Source of the DNA: Sphaerisporangium melleum
GTDB taxonomy: Bacteria > Actinomycetota > Actinomycetes > Streptosporangiales > Streptosporangiaceae
Direction of reading: 5' to 3'
NCBI RefSeq assembly: GCF_014646695.1
Contig: NZ_BMNT01000011.1
Span: 87,357 to 151,356, forward strand
DNA length: 64,000 nucleotides
This document shows positions 7,703 to 16,777 of this stretch, in pieces; the first letter of the stretch is position 1, and each line of letters begins with the position of its first letter. A model generated the notes under the pieces. It saw only the letters and a list, made by a program, of their open reading frames with translations, was not told the DNA's origin and searched no databases. A program made the position numbers and the translations under genes.

Positions 7703-9244
7703 TCAGCCCCGGTCCCTGACCAGCGGCGTCTTGCCGACGGTGGTCCGCTCGATCCGCGGCGAGGAGGGCGGTACGAACACCAGCCGGAACTCGTATCCGA
7801 TCTGCTCGATGGCGGCCGCGTTCGCCTCCCGGTCGTTGAAGAGCGACAGGGAACTCGGCAGCGCCTGGGTGAACAGCCGCCGCGTCCCACTCGGGCCGAG
7901 GGCGTGCTCGACGGCCGCGGCCGTGCCCTCGGCGTCGTCCACCGCAGCCAGCAGGGTGAGGCTCCGGTCCTCACGGTGGTTGTGGAACTGGACCTCGTGC
8001 GCGATCAGGTCCAGGTCGACACCGGACGTCGCGCGCAGCCGCCCGCGCAAGGCGGAGTAGGCCAGCGTCGCCGAGTACTGGCTGTCGTTGAGGTGCAGCA
8101 CATCGGCGGTACGCCCGGCGAACTCGAACCGCTCGGTGCGCAACCCGGGCCCGTCCAGGGCGGGGCGGCGGATCATCCGGTCGCCGAGCTTGAGCCGGAG
8201 CAGCGGCGTCTCGTCGGCGTGCAGCCGGGTGACGACCAGCTCGCCCTCCTCGCCCTCGGCGACGGCACGCCCGTGCTCGTCCACGATCTCCACCAGGTGC
8301 AGCCCCGGCACGGCCGAGAGCGCCGGCGAGGTGTGGTCGAGCTGCAGCCCCACGCACTCGGCCTGGGTCGCGGCGAAGTAGCTGAGGATCGAGACGTTGG
8401 GGAAGAACGCCTCCAGCTCGTCACGCTTGCGCTGCGGCAGGGAGCCGCTGCCGTACATGGCGACCCGGAAACTCGCCCTGGCCTGCGGCGTCAGGCCCGC
8501 GCCGAGCTCGGGCAGGATCGCGATGCCGGCGGTGATGCCCATCAGCGCCTTGTGGCCGGGGTAGGAGAACATGTGCTCCAGCACCGGTGCGCTCACCGGT
8601 CCCGCGCCGATGTAGTTGACCCCCGGCACCTGGGACAGCACGCCGCCGACCATGGTCCCGCTGCTCCACATCTGGTAGTCGGCCAGGGTGGTGAACAGCC
8701 AGCGCGGCGCGGGGCCACGCAGGTAGCGGCCGAGCTGGTACGCGCCCATGAACGCCCCGGAGATGCGATAGGTGTCGCGCAGCTCCCGCAGGGAGTACAC
8801 GATCTCCAGGGGCATGCCGTCACCGGTGCCGCCGCTGGCCACCACCTCGAACCCGCCACGGTCGAGCGGCACGACCATCCCGGCCCGCGCGCCCATGAAC
8901 ATGTCCCGCTGCACGGTCTTGTCCGAGAGGGGGATCCGCTCCCACTCGGACAGGTCGGCCGGGGCGCTGCGAATCCCGTAGTAGTGCAGCCGCTCGCGCC
9001 ACAGCGGGTTGAGCAGGGCGATGCCGACGAGCTGCTGAAGGCGGCGGAACACCAGCGCGTTCTGCAGGCCGAGCGGCGACTCGCAGTAGGGCGTTCCGGT
9101 GAGCCGCCCGCACTCCTCCAGCTTCTCGGCGAACGAGGGCAGCCGGGTGACGTCGTCCACGGAGCGGGGCCGCAGCTCCTCCTCCGGGATCAGCCGGGCC
9201 GCCAGGTCCGCCGAGGCGGTGGTGTCCAGGTCCGTCATGGTCAT
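7703..9244 (-). CDS. PaaK-like adenylate-forming enzyme
   Basis: 513 residues. The fold order is that of phenylacetate-CoA ligase: PLSDKTVQRDMF (106-116, where PaaK has T-K-x-D-L/V-R), ASGGTGDGMP (136-145, the A3 P-loop), GSGSLPQRKRDELEAFF (265-281), SYFAATQAE (288-296, the A5 YGxTE position), TPLLRLKLGDRM (346-357, with Asp355), FAGRTADVLHLN (375-386) and TTVGKTPLVRD (501-511, with Lys505 as the likely A10 lysine). So it probably adenylates a carboxylic acid. The P-loop is unusual (GGTGDG in place of SGTTG), so substrate or chemistry may differ from PaaK. The ATG overlaps the decarboxylase stop by four bases. Confidence 0.8.
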   Translation of the reverse strand: MTMTDLDTTASADLAARLIPEEELRPRSVDDVTRLPSFAEKLEECGRLTGTPYCESPLGLQNALVFRRLQQLVGIALLNPLWRERLHYYGIRSAPADLSEWERIPLSDKTVQRDMFMGARAGMVVPLDRGGFEVVASGGTGDGMPLEIVYSLRELRDTYRISGAFMGAYQLGRYLRGPAPRWLFTTLADYQMWSSGTMVGGVLSQVPGVNYIGAGPVSAPVLEHMFSYPGHKALMGITAGIAILPELGAGLTPQARASFRVAMYGSGSLPQRKRDELEAFFPNVSILSYFAATQAECVGLQLDHTSPALSAVPGLHLVEIVDEHGRAVAEGEEGELVVTRLHADETPLLRLKLGDRMIRRPALDGPGLRTERFEFAGRTADVLHLNDSQYSATLAYSALRGRLRATSGVDLDLIAHEVQFHNHREDRSLTLLAAVDDAEGTAAAVEHALGPSGTRRLFTQALPSSLSLFNDREANAAAIEQIGYEFRLVFVPPSSPRIERTTVGKTPLVRDRG

Positions 9245-10809
9245 GAATGACTCCCGTTCCGCTGATCGTGGCGGGCCGTGGCGCTCGCGCGCAGCACTCG
9301 TTGCCCGATGTCCCTGATTTCGGCGATGAGCATGGCCAGGTGGTCCGCGTCGATCAGGTGGTTCATCACCACCACGCGCAGCGCGGCCACCCCGTCGATG
9401 TCGACCTTGGAGATGAAGAAGCGTCCGCCGTCCCGGATCCGGTTACGGATCTCCAGCTGCAGCCGGTGCACCGTCGCCGGATCCACGCCGTCCGGCCGGT
9501 AGCGGAAGCACAGGATGTTGGACTCCGGTTCGTGGGCCACCGCGAAGTCCGGCTCGGCGGCGACGATCTCGTACGCCTGCCGGGTCACCGCGCACAGCCG
9601 GTCGATCTTCTGCGCGAACAGCGCCGGGCCGTAGACCGACCAGACCGTCCAGAGGGGCATGATCATTGGACGCTTCGTGCACTCGAAGTTCTGGTCCGCG
9701 CTGTCGTAGGCGCTGTAGACGTCCGGGTCCTCGTCGAAGACGTAGCTGGCACGCTGCCGGAACGCGCCACGCGCCGCCGCCTTGTCGCGGTAGAAGAGCA
9801 ACGTGCACGGCGCCGGCATGAACAGCATCTTGTGGGCGTCCCAGGTCAGCGAGTCGGCCTGCTCGATGCCGCGCAGCCTGTCCCGATGCCGGTCCGACAG
9901 CAGCAGGCTCGCCCCGTGCGCCCCGTCCACGTGGAGCCAGAGCCCGTACCGGCGCGCCAGGGCCGCGAGCTCGTCCAGCGGGTCGAACGCGCCCATCGAC
10001 GTGGTCCCGGCCGAGGCCACCAGGCAGAACAGCCGCAGGCCGCGCCGGTGCGCCTCATCCAGTACCGGGGCGGCCAGATCGGGACGTATCCGCCCGGCCT
10101 GATCGACGGGGAGCCGGACGATCTGCCGCTCTCCGATGCCGAGCACGCCCGCCGCCCGCGTCACGCTGTAGTGAGCCTCCTCGCTGACCGCGATGGCGGG
10201 GCGCCCCGGCATGCCGCCGGCGCCGGCCGTCCACATCTGCGGGAAGGCGCGGTTGCGGGCGGCCAGCAGCGCGGTGAGGTTGGCCAGGGAGCCCCCCGAG
10301 GTGGTCACCATGGCGAACCGGTCGGGGTCCCAGCCGATGAAGTGGTTGAGCTCCTCGGCCATGAGCCGCTCGGCGACGTTCGGGAGCTGCCCGGCCTCGT
10401 AGAAGGAGGAGGGCTGGTTGACCACCGAGCCGACCAGGTCGATGAGGCTGGCCAGTGGCACCACGCCGGAGAACTGCCGTCCCATGTAGCCGGGTGAGTA
10501 GACCGGGATGCCGGTTCCGGTGTACAGGTCGACGATCTGGTTCACCCGATCGGCGTCGAAGTCGGCGATGCCCTGCCGTTCGAGGGTCATCAGCTCTCGT
10601 GCGGCCTTCAGCAGCGTCGCCGGATCGAGGAGGTCGAGCCCCCGGACCGACAGGTCGCCTAGATACGTCGTCAGGCGACTGACGATGTCAACGGCGCCGT
10701 CGTGGAAACGCCCGGGATCGAAGGCCGCGGTGAGGGCCGGCGCGGGTGACTGGGAGCTTTCACCGGTCGTCGGATTCGGGTTTTGGACATCGGAAAGCGA
10801 ACTCGTCAC
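9241..10809 (-). CDS. Group II PLP-dependent decarboxylase
   Basis: 522 residues. Visible hallmarks: SGGSLANLTALLAAR (171-185), EAHYSVTRAAGVLGIG (221-236), FCLVASAGTTSMGAFDPLDE (261-280), HVDGAHGAS (293-301) and DSLTWDAHKMLFMP (319-332), where Lys327 is the Schiff-base lysine and Asp295 pairs with the pyridine nitrogen. This is the glutamate / aromatic-amino-acid / diaminobutyrate decarboxylase group. It removes CO2 from an amino acid to give an amine; the substrate cannot be read from the sequence. The first about 30 residues are low-complexity. It is the first gene of the six-gene operon and faces a copper amine oxidase across 1.5 kb. Confidence 0.85.
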   Translation of the reverse strand: MTSSLSDVQNPNPTTGESSQSPAPALTAAFDPGRFHDGAVDIVSRLTTYLGDLSVRGLDLLDPATLLKAARELMTLERQGIADFDADRVNQIVDLYTGTGIPVYSPGYMGRQFSGVVPLASLIDLVGSVVNQPSSFYEAGQLPNVAERLMAEELNHFIGWDPDRFAMVTTSGGSLANLTALLAARNRAFPQMWTAGAGGMPGRPAIAVSEEAHYSVTRAAGVLGIGERQIVRLPVDQAGRIRPDLAAPVLDEAHRRGLRLFCLVASAGTTSMGAFDPLDELAALARRYGLWLHVDGAHGASLLLSDRHRDRLRGIEQADSLTWDAHKMLFMPAPCTLLFYRDKAAARGAFRQRASYVFDEDPDVYSAYDSADQNFECTKRPMIMPLWTVWSVYGPALFAQKIDRLCAVTRQAYEIVAAEPDFAVAHEPESNILCFRYRPDGVDPATVHRLQLEIRNRIRDGGRFFISKVDIDGVAALRVVVMNHLIDADHLAMLIAEIRDIGQRVLRASATARHDQRNGSHS

Positions 10810-12302
10810 GGAGGGGACTCCAAGTTCATCCGGAGTCGAGAAACGCGCATATGGTCGCGTCCGGCCGGTGATCCGGGCGTAGTGAATTACGCTTCCGGGC
10901 GATCACATGAAGGTTCTCGTGAACAGGCGGTGAGTTGCGGTGAAACGTCGAAATGGAAGAGATGTTCGGCGTCCGAAGGGCGAAAGGGACTCGTGTCTCT
11001 TTGTCCTGTCTTGACTGGTTGAATCGGTCCAAACTGCGGACGGAGTGCCGATCGATGACCGTGGAAGATGATGCGAGGGTGCCCTTGACCCTCGGGTGAA
11101 GCTACGTTCAAGCGGTTCGCGAGCGGATTTCGCGAAAGTGTCGTCGACGATCAGGATCTGATGGAGATCTGTCGTGGGTGAGGCGCGGTGATTCCGGCTT
11201 TCCCCTCACCTGTCGCACATGGCGGCACGCTTGTCATGTGCACCACCTAAGCATCGACGGCAGGGCTCACGCAAGTCCTCGGATGCAGATGGAATGGCAG
11301 ATTCGTGCCACGGTCACACGTAGTGATGGTGGTGCGGAAATGTTCACTTAGTCCTGGTTTTTCGGCGCATATGAATGTTTCTCAAGAACCTGCAACAAAC
11401 TCGGCGTTCGAGTTCACTGGCGCGCGGAGGTCACGGTGCTGCCGGCGATGTCGACGGTGAGGTCGCCCACAGTGAACACGCCTGGCGCGACAGCACAGAT
11501 TCGATCATGACGCGATCCATTCGAGGATGATTCGCCGAGGTCAGGGCCTGGCGGCGGGGTCCAGTGGAGCCACGGGGCGGTCTTCGGCGGTGAGCACCAA
11601 TGCGACCGCCGGCGCCGCGTGGCGGCCCGCCCGCTCTGGCATGGGCACCGCTGCCGCGATCTCTTGCGGAGATCGGCCGCAGATGATGTTCGAATATTTC
11701 CGATCCTGCGGAGTGGCGCATTTTCGCTTTTCGGTCACGGCGGAAAGTGGAACAGTGCGAGCCGGGTAGATATAACACTCGGGTCGAGCTTGTCAACACC
11801 GCCTGCACGGATCCGGAGATCTAGCATAACGGTCAATGGCCACAATGCGCTCCAGGGATACGGACACCACGAAGAACACCGTTATCATGGCATGAAATCC
11901 ACAATTGGCCGCTGTGTCCCGGGGCATACCCGCAGCCTCTCGGCATCCGGGACGATTGACCTGCTCACTCCGGACATTCTGCCCGTTATGCTCCTCCCTG
12001 GTGATCGTCGGCCAAAGCCTCTCGCTCTCGCCGCTTCTCTGGGGAAGAATCCAGTCATGGCTCCCCCGCACCGGCGCTGACGTTCACCCTCGTCACCTTC
12101 GAGTCGACGGCGGTTCTCCGAGACGAAGCCAAGGACCTCGTATGCACCATCTCGCGGGCCACCCACGCCGAAGTCATACGGTCACGCTCTTCTCCGCCCG
12201 CACCGGCCGGATGTCCGTGATGTTCAATCCGGTGCTCGCGTTATCCGACGTTCGAACCGTCGAGTCGGACGCCTCGACTCGACCCCCACCCGAGAGGACC
12301 CC
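10810..12302. other. 1.5-kb gene-free gap between divergent decarboxylase and amine oxidase
   Basis: Short open frames on both strands here lack ribosome binding sites, familiar motifs and steady codon bias. The left part (about 10810-11430) is visibly less GC-rich than neighbouring genes. The region must contain promoters for both flanking units. A 60-odd codon minus-strand frame at about 11541-11738, starting at a GTG, has mixed codon use and no good ribosome binding site; I do not call it. Confidence 0.6.
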
Positions 12303-14246
12303 ATGACCACCCTGACCACCCCGGTTTCCAGCCTCACCGCGACCGAGATCGAGCGGACCGCCGCTCTGGTACGCGAGGCCGGCCTGGCGGGCGAAAGCGT
12401 CCGCTTCGTCTACGTCGGCCTGCTCGAGCCGCACAAGCGAGAGGTGCTCGCGTTTCAGGCCGGTACCGGGCCCAGGCCCGACCGCCGGGCGCGAGTGCTG
12501 CTGTTCGACACCGCGACCGGCGACGCCTGGGACGTGACCGTCGACCTCACCGCCGGCGCGGTGGCCGCGATCTCCGACGTCGACGGCTCCCACGGCGGGA
12601 TGCCGATCTTGGTCGAGGAGTTCATGTCGGTCGATGGGATCCTCGCCCAAGAGCCCGCCTGGGTCGACGCGCTGGCCAGGCGCGGCCTGACCACAGAGCA
12701 GGTGAGATGCGCGCCGCTGTCCGCCGGCGCCTTCGACCTGCCTGGCGAGGAGGGCAGGAGGATCATCCGGGTGCTGTGCTTCGCCACTTCCGACCCCAAC
12801 GGTCACGTCTGGGCGCACCCGGTGGACGGGCTGAGCGCCTACGTCGACCTGGTGGCGAGGAAGGTGACCGAGGTCCTGGACAGCGGTGTCCTCCCGCTGC
12901 CGGAAGAACTGAGCGAATTCCATCTCCCACAGGGGCGCCCGGCACCGTTGGAGACCTTGAGACCCATCGAGATCACCCAGCCCGACGGGCCGTCGTTCCA
13001 GGTCGAGGGCGACCGCATCTCCTGGGCGAACTGGTCCTTCCACTTCGGGTTCGACGCCCGCGAGGGCCTGGTGCTCCACCAGCTGGCCTACGCCGACCCC
13101 GACCACGACGGCGAGCTGCGGCCGATCGTCTACCGCGCCTCCATCGCCGAGATGGTGGTGCCGTACGGAGACCCGGCGCCGGTCCGGTTCTGGCAGAACT
13201 ACTTCGACACCGGCGAATACCTCTTCGGCCGGTTCGCGAACTCGCTCACTCTGGGCTGCGACTGTCTCGGCGAGATCCACTACATCGATGTCGACCTGGC
13301 CGACGAGGACGGCACCGTGCGGCGGATCCCCAACGCGATCTGCCTGCACGAGGAGGACTACGGCACGCTCTGGAAGCACACCGACATCTACACCCCGAAC
13401 TCGGCCGAGGTCCGCCGCCAGCGCCGTCTGGTGATCTCGTTCTTCACCACGGTCGGCAACTACGACTACGGCTTCTACTGGTACCTCTACCTCGACGGCA
13501 AGATCGAGTGCGAGGCCAAGCTCACCGGCGTCCTCTTCACCTCGGCCTACCCCGGGCCGCGAGAGCGGCCCTACGCCGGCGAAGTGGCCCCGGGACTGGG
13601 CGCCCCGTTCCACCAGCACCTGTTCAGCGCTCGCCTCGACATGATGGTGGACGGCCTCCGGAACGCGGTCGACGAGGTCGACGCGGTCCGGGTGCCGGTC
13701 TCGCCGGAGAACCCTTACGGCAACGCCTTCAGCTACGCCCGCACCCGCATCGAGAGCGAGGCCGAGGGAGCGCGCAGTGCGGACGCCTCGGTCGGGCGGA
13801 CCTGGCACGTGGTGAGCACCGAGCGCACCAACCGGCTCGGTCAGCCGACCGGCTACGTACTGCACGCCCAGCAGAACCCGACCCTGCTGGCGGACCCGTC
13901 CTCGTCGATCGCCGCGCGAGCGGCGTTCACCACCCGGCACCTGTGGATCACCCGGTACGCGCCCGAGGAGCGGTACCCGGCCGGCGAGTTCGTCAACCAG
14001 AACCCCGGAGGCGACGGTCTGCCGGCGTACGTCGCGGGTGACCGGCCGCTGAACGGCGAAGACGTCGTGCTGTGGCACACCTTCGGCGTGACCCACTTCC
14101 CGCGGCCCGAGGACTGGCCGGTGATGCCCGTCGACCACACCGGATTCTCCTTGACGCCGTACGGGTTCTTCGACCGCAACCCCACGCTGAACGTGCCCGC
14201 CGGCGAGGCCGAGCACTGCGGCGACCACCACCACCACGGCGACTGA
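12303..14246 (+). CDS. Copper-containing primary amine oxidase
   Basis: 647 residues, full family length. Tyr387 in T383-V-G-N-Y-D-Y is the TPQ-cofactor precursor. Asp302 in NYFDTGEYLFG is the catalytic base. His437 and His439 (FHQHLF) and His598 (GVTHFPRPEDWPVMP) are the copper ligands. Spacings agree within one residue with the known Arthrobacter globiformis enzyme (Asp298, Tyr382, His431, His433, His592). It oxidises a primary amine to aldehyde, ammonia and hydrogen peroxide. The N-terminal domains N2 and N3 are present and there is no signal peptide, so it is cytoplasmic like AGAO. It ends in a His-rich tail. Its position opposite an amino-acid decarboxylase suggests linked amine metabolism (inference). 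Confidence 0.95.
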   Translation: MTTLTTPVSSLTATEIERTAALVREAGLAGESVRFVYVGLLEPHKREVLAFQAGTGPRPDRRARVLLFDTATGDAWDVTVDLTAGAVAAISDVDGSHGGMPILVEEFMSVDGILAQEPAWVDALARRGLTTEQVRCAPLSAGAFDLPGEEGRRIIRVLCFATSDPNGHVWAHPVDGLSAYVDLVARKVTEVLDSGVLPLPEELSEFHLPQGRPAPLETLRPIEITQPDGPSFQVEGDRISWANWSFHFGFDAREGLVLHQLAYADPDHDGELRPIVYRASIAEMVVPYGDPAPVRFWQNYFDTGEYLFGRFANSLTLGCDCLGEIHYIDVDLADEDGTVRRIPNAICLHEEDYGTLWKHTDIYTPNSAEVRRQRRLVISFFTTVGNYDYGFYWYLYLDGKIECEAKLTGVLFTSAYPGPRERPYAGEVAPGLGAPFHQHLFSARLDMMVDGLRNAVDEVDAVRVPVSPENPYGNAFSYARTRIESEAEGARSADASVGRTWHVVSTERTNRLGQPTGYVLHAQQNPTLLADPSSSIAARAAFTTRHLWITRYAPEERYPAGEFVNQNPGGDGLPAYVAGDRPLNGEDVVLWHTFGVTHFPRPEDWPVMPVDHTGFSLTPYGFFDRNPTLNVPAGEAEHCGDHHHHGD

Positions 14247-14492
14247 GAGACCGGCTCCCCGAGCAGAGCACGCGGCTCATGCCCCATCGAAGGCCAGGGG
14301 CAGCGCTGCGGACACGCCCTCGAAAGGGCCTTCGTTCTCGGACTTGAAATGGTCGTCGCCCGCTGACGGTCTTCCAGGGCGCCGCGGTTCCGGCTCGCCA
14401 AGGTGCCCTGGTCCACGTCGATGAGGCATGCTCGCCGCCCCCGCTAGAGAGGGCAGGATGGAGATCCCATAGCAAAGACGACAAGGATCCAC

Positions 14493-15068
14493 ATGACCGT
14501 CGTAGTTCACAGTCCCCCGCGCGAAGAGGGTTCCTCTCTGCTGCTCCGGCTCTGGACAGAAGACGACATTCCCGAGTTGATCGACGCCTACCGCGATCCC
14601 GTCATGCGCCAATGGACCAGGTTCCACGTCAATGACGAACAGGACGCCCGGCGGTGGATAGAGCTGCAGAGAAAAGGCTGGAACGACGGTGACCGGCTGA
14701 GCTTCGCCGTCATCGAATCGGCGGCTGAGAACGACCGCCCCCGCCTGGTGGCCAATGTGGTAGTGAAAGGGTACGTCGCCGGCGGAGACTCCGCCGAAGT
14801 AGGTTATTGGACCACCCACGCAGTACGCGGGCGAGGTATCGCCGGCCGGGCTCTCGAGTTGCTGACGACCTGGGCTTTCGAGAGGTTCACCCCGCACGGA
14901 TTGAAATGCCTCAGGTTGCTCCACCAGGTCGACAACCACGCTTCTTGCCGAGTGGCGCAAAAGTGCGGGTACGGCTTGGCCGAGATCGTTCCCGCTCGAC
15001 CGCCCTTCCCCAACGACGGACACGTTCACATCCGGCGCGCTCCTCAGGAATCCATCTCCTACGGGTGA
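14493..15068 (+). CDS. RimJ/RimL-type GNAT N-acetyltransferase
   Basis: 191 residues. LLLRLWTEDDIPELIDAYRDPVMRQWTRF is the usual RimJ/RimL opening. AEVGYWTTHAVRGRGIAGRALELLTTWAFE holds the acetyl-CoA loop (RGRGIA), and LLHQVDNHASCRVAQKCGY the N-x-x-S-x-x-V-x-x-K-x-G motif. AAGGA lies upstream of the ATG. It acetylates an unknown amine or protein N-terminus. It is single and not in an operon. Confidence 0.9.
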   Translation: MTVVVHSPPREEGSSLLLRLWTEDDIPELIDAYRDPVMRQWTRFHVNDEQDARRWIELQRKGWNDGDRLSFAVIESAAENDRPRLVANVVVKGYVAGGDSAEVGYWTTHAVRGRGIAGRALELLTTWAFERFTPHGLKCLRLLHQVDNHASCRVAQKCGYGLAEIVPARPPFPNDGHVHIRRAPQESISYG

Positions 15069-15187
15069 CCGTGCAAAGCCCCTGCCGTGCGACTTCCGCC
15101 CGGCTGAACCCCGGCGCCTTGACCTCAAGCCTGCTTGAAGTTGCATGCTCGGGGTTCACGTCAGCGACCTGATGGGAGTCGGGCGGC

Positions 15188-16159
15188 ATGCGGGTGGTTC
15201 GGGTGGTCCGGTTCGGGGGTCCGCAGGTGCTGGTGCCGGGTGAGGCGCCGGATCCGGTGGCCGGGGAGGGCCAGGTCGTGGTCGATGTGGCGGTCGCCGG
15301 CATAACGTTCGTCGAAACACAGATCAGGCGTGGCATCGACAAATGGCATTCCATGCCGTCACTGCCCTATGTGCCGGGCGGTCTGGTGGCCGGACGGGTG
15401 AGATCGGCCGGGACGCAGGTGGATCCGGCCTGGCTGGGGCGGCGCGTCCTCGCCGGTACCGGAGAGACCGGCGGTTTCGCCGAGCGGGCGGTGGCCGCGG
15501 TAGAAGACCTGTTCCCGGTCCCGGACGGACTGGGCCTGCCGGAAGCGGTCGCGCTGCACAGCGATGGCAGCACCGCGCAGGGACTGGCCGAGAAGGCCGC
15601 CATCCGCGCGGGCGAGTGGGTCCTGGTCGAAGCGGCCGCCGGTGGCGTCGGCAGTCTGCTGGTGCAACTCGCCGTCGCAGCGGGCGCTCGGGTCATCGGA
15701 GCCGCCCGCGGAGCACACAAGCTTGAGGTCATTCGTGAACTGGGCGCTGAGGCCGCGGTCGACTACACCGAACCCGCCTGGACCAGGCGAGTGCTCGAAG
15801 CGACCGGCGGCGCGGGACCGGATGTGGTGTTCGACGGCGTCGGCGGACCGATCGGGCGGGCCGCGTTCGAGGTGACGGCCCGCGGTGGCCGGTTCTCGGT
15901 GCACGGCGCCTCAAGCGGCGAGGTCACCCTCATCGATCCTGCGGAGGCACGGTCGAAGGGCGTGGACGTGATCGGCATTGAGCAACTCTTCGATTTCAGG
16001 CCGAACCTGGTGCGGTGGGCGGAGCAGATGATGTCCCACGCCGCCGCCGGCCTCGTCCGGCCGATCATCGGGCAGACCTTCCCCCTGGAACGCGCCGCCG
16101 ACGCACACGCGGCGATCGAGAACCGCACCGCCATAGGTAAGACCCTGCTGCTGATCTGA
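15188..16159 (+). CDS. Zinc-type alcohol dehydrogenase / quinone oxidoreductase family protein
   Basis: 323 residues of the MDR superfamily. The N-terminal GroES-like half (MRVVRVVRFGGPQVL, VVDVAVAGITFVETQIRRG) lacks the structural zinc cysteines, as in the QOR branch. The Rossmann half has VLVEAAAGGVGSLLVQLAVAAGARVIGAAR, a G-x-G-x-x-G-type NADPH loop, then GADVVFD-like and HGASSG segments. The C-terminal ENRTAIGKTLLLI is a family hallmark. Expected to reduce quinones or enones with NADPH. Start at ATG 15188 after GGGAGT. Confidence 0.9.
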   Translation: MRVVRVVRFGGPQVLVPGEAPDPVAGEGQVVVDVAVAGITFVETQIRRGIDKWHSMPSLPYVPGGLVAGRVRSAGTQVDPAWLGRRVLAGTGETGGFAERAVAAVEDLFPVPDGLGLPEAVALHSDGSTAQGLAEKAAIRAGEWVLVEAAAGGVGSLLVQLAVAAGARVIGAARGAHKLEVIRELGAEAAVDYTEPAWTRRVLEATGGAGPDVVFDGVGGPIGRAAFEVTARGGRFSVHGASSGEVTLIDPAEARSKGVDVIGIEQLFDFRPNLVRWAEQMMSHAAAGLVRPIIGQTFPLERAADAHAAIENRTAIGKTLLLI

Positions 16160-16264
16160 CGAAGCGGCGGCGCTTCGAGCAGGAACAGCCGAAGCCCAGC
16201 AAAAGGGACCGACCGTCCCGGCGCCCACTCTCTCCCGACCCCCTGCCGGGCCGGACTCGCAGGC

Positions 16265-16384
16265 GCTGTCCTTCGAGGCATCGAGCAGAGGACGCACACC
16301 TATGCGCACGTCCTGCCGGAGGCCGGACGAGAGGCCGTCGATGTGGACGCCAAGGAGCCAGTCGGATGGGTGCCGGAAGCATAA
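16265..16384 (+). pseudogene. Relic of a tyrosine integrase C-terminus beside tRNA-Lys
   Basis: The frame reads RTHTYAHVLPEAGREAVDVD and ends with TAA at 16382-16384. The T-Y-A-H-V-L-P-E-A block is the C-terminal end of phage-type tyrosine recombinases, carrying the catalytic Tyr. Upstream the similarity stops, so only about 30 codons remain. It lies about 95 bases from tRNA-Lys, the usual place for an integrase gene next to its attachment site. A hairpin follows directly. Confidence 0.7.
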
Positions 16385-16385
16385 A

Positions 16386-16413
16386 GGCCGGACTCCCAAG
16401 ACGGGGTCCGGCC
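16386..16413 (+). terminator. Hairpin after the integrase relic
   Basis: GGCCGGAC and its complement GTCCGGCC with a 12-base loop, directly after the relic stop codon. Probably the former integrase terminator. Confidence 0.55.
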
Positions 16414-16479
16414 CTGCTGGCTGTAGCGGATGACTGTACTGCGGGCCGAAGCAAGGCCCAACACGCCTGTTTTCGCAGG

Positions 16480-16551
16480 TGGGCCGCCAGGGACTCGAAC
16501 CCTGAACCTACGGATTAAAAGTCCGCAGCTCTGCCATTGAGCTAGCGGCCC
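16480..16551 (-). tRNA. tRNA-Lys (anticodon TTT)
   Basis: A full cloverleaf of 72 nt. Acceptor GGGCCGC pairs with GCGGCCC, D arm GCTC/GAGC, anticodon stem GCGGA/TCCGT with loop CTTTTAA (anticodon TTT), and T arm CAGGG-TTCGAGT-CCCTG. The discriminator is A and CCA is not encoded. The integrase relic on its 3' side marks it as a past integration site. Confidence 0.96.
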
Positions 16552-16777
16552 GGATGGAATGCAGAGTACTGAGCGTACCGCGCCTCGCGCGACTGCCTAT
16601 CACCTCTCGTGAGGCGCAAGGGCCGCGTCAGGGCGACCCCGACTCCACTACGGGTGGTGCCCTCTCAGGGTACGGCTCAAGCAGCGGGTTCTCGCCGTTC
16701 GGCTTCAGGGCGTCACCAGGGTCCGGCCAGGGGGAATCCCGATGTGCGGAGAAGGAGCCTCGGGGCAGTCTGAAGGC

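Noticed and set aside
11541..11738. Small minus-strand frame that could be a peptide precursor
   Set aside because: It starts at a GTG without a ribosome binding site, has mixed codon use, and no leader/core pattern or modifying enzyme of a known RiPP class is adjacent.
12174..14237. 687-codon minus-strand frame opposite the amine oxidase
   Set aside because: Composition is that of an antisense shadow (Val/Arg/Gly-rich), and the plus frame has all amine oxidase catalytic residues at the right spacing.
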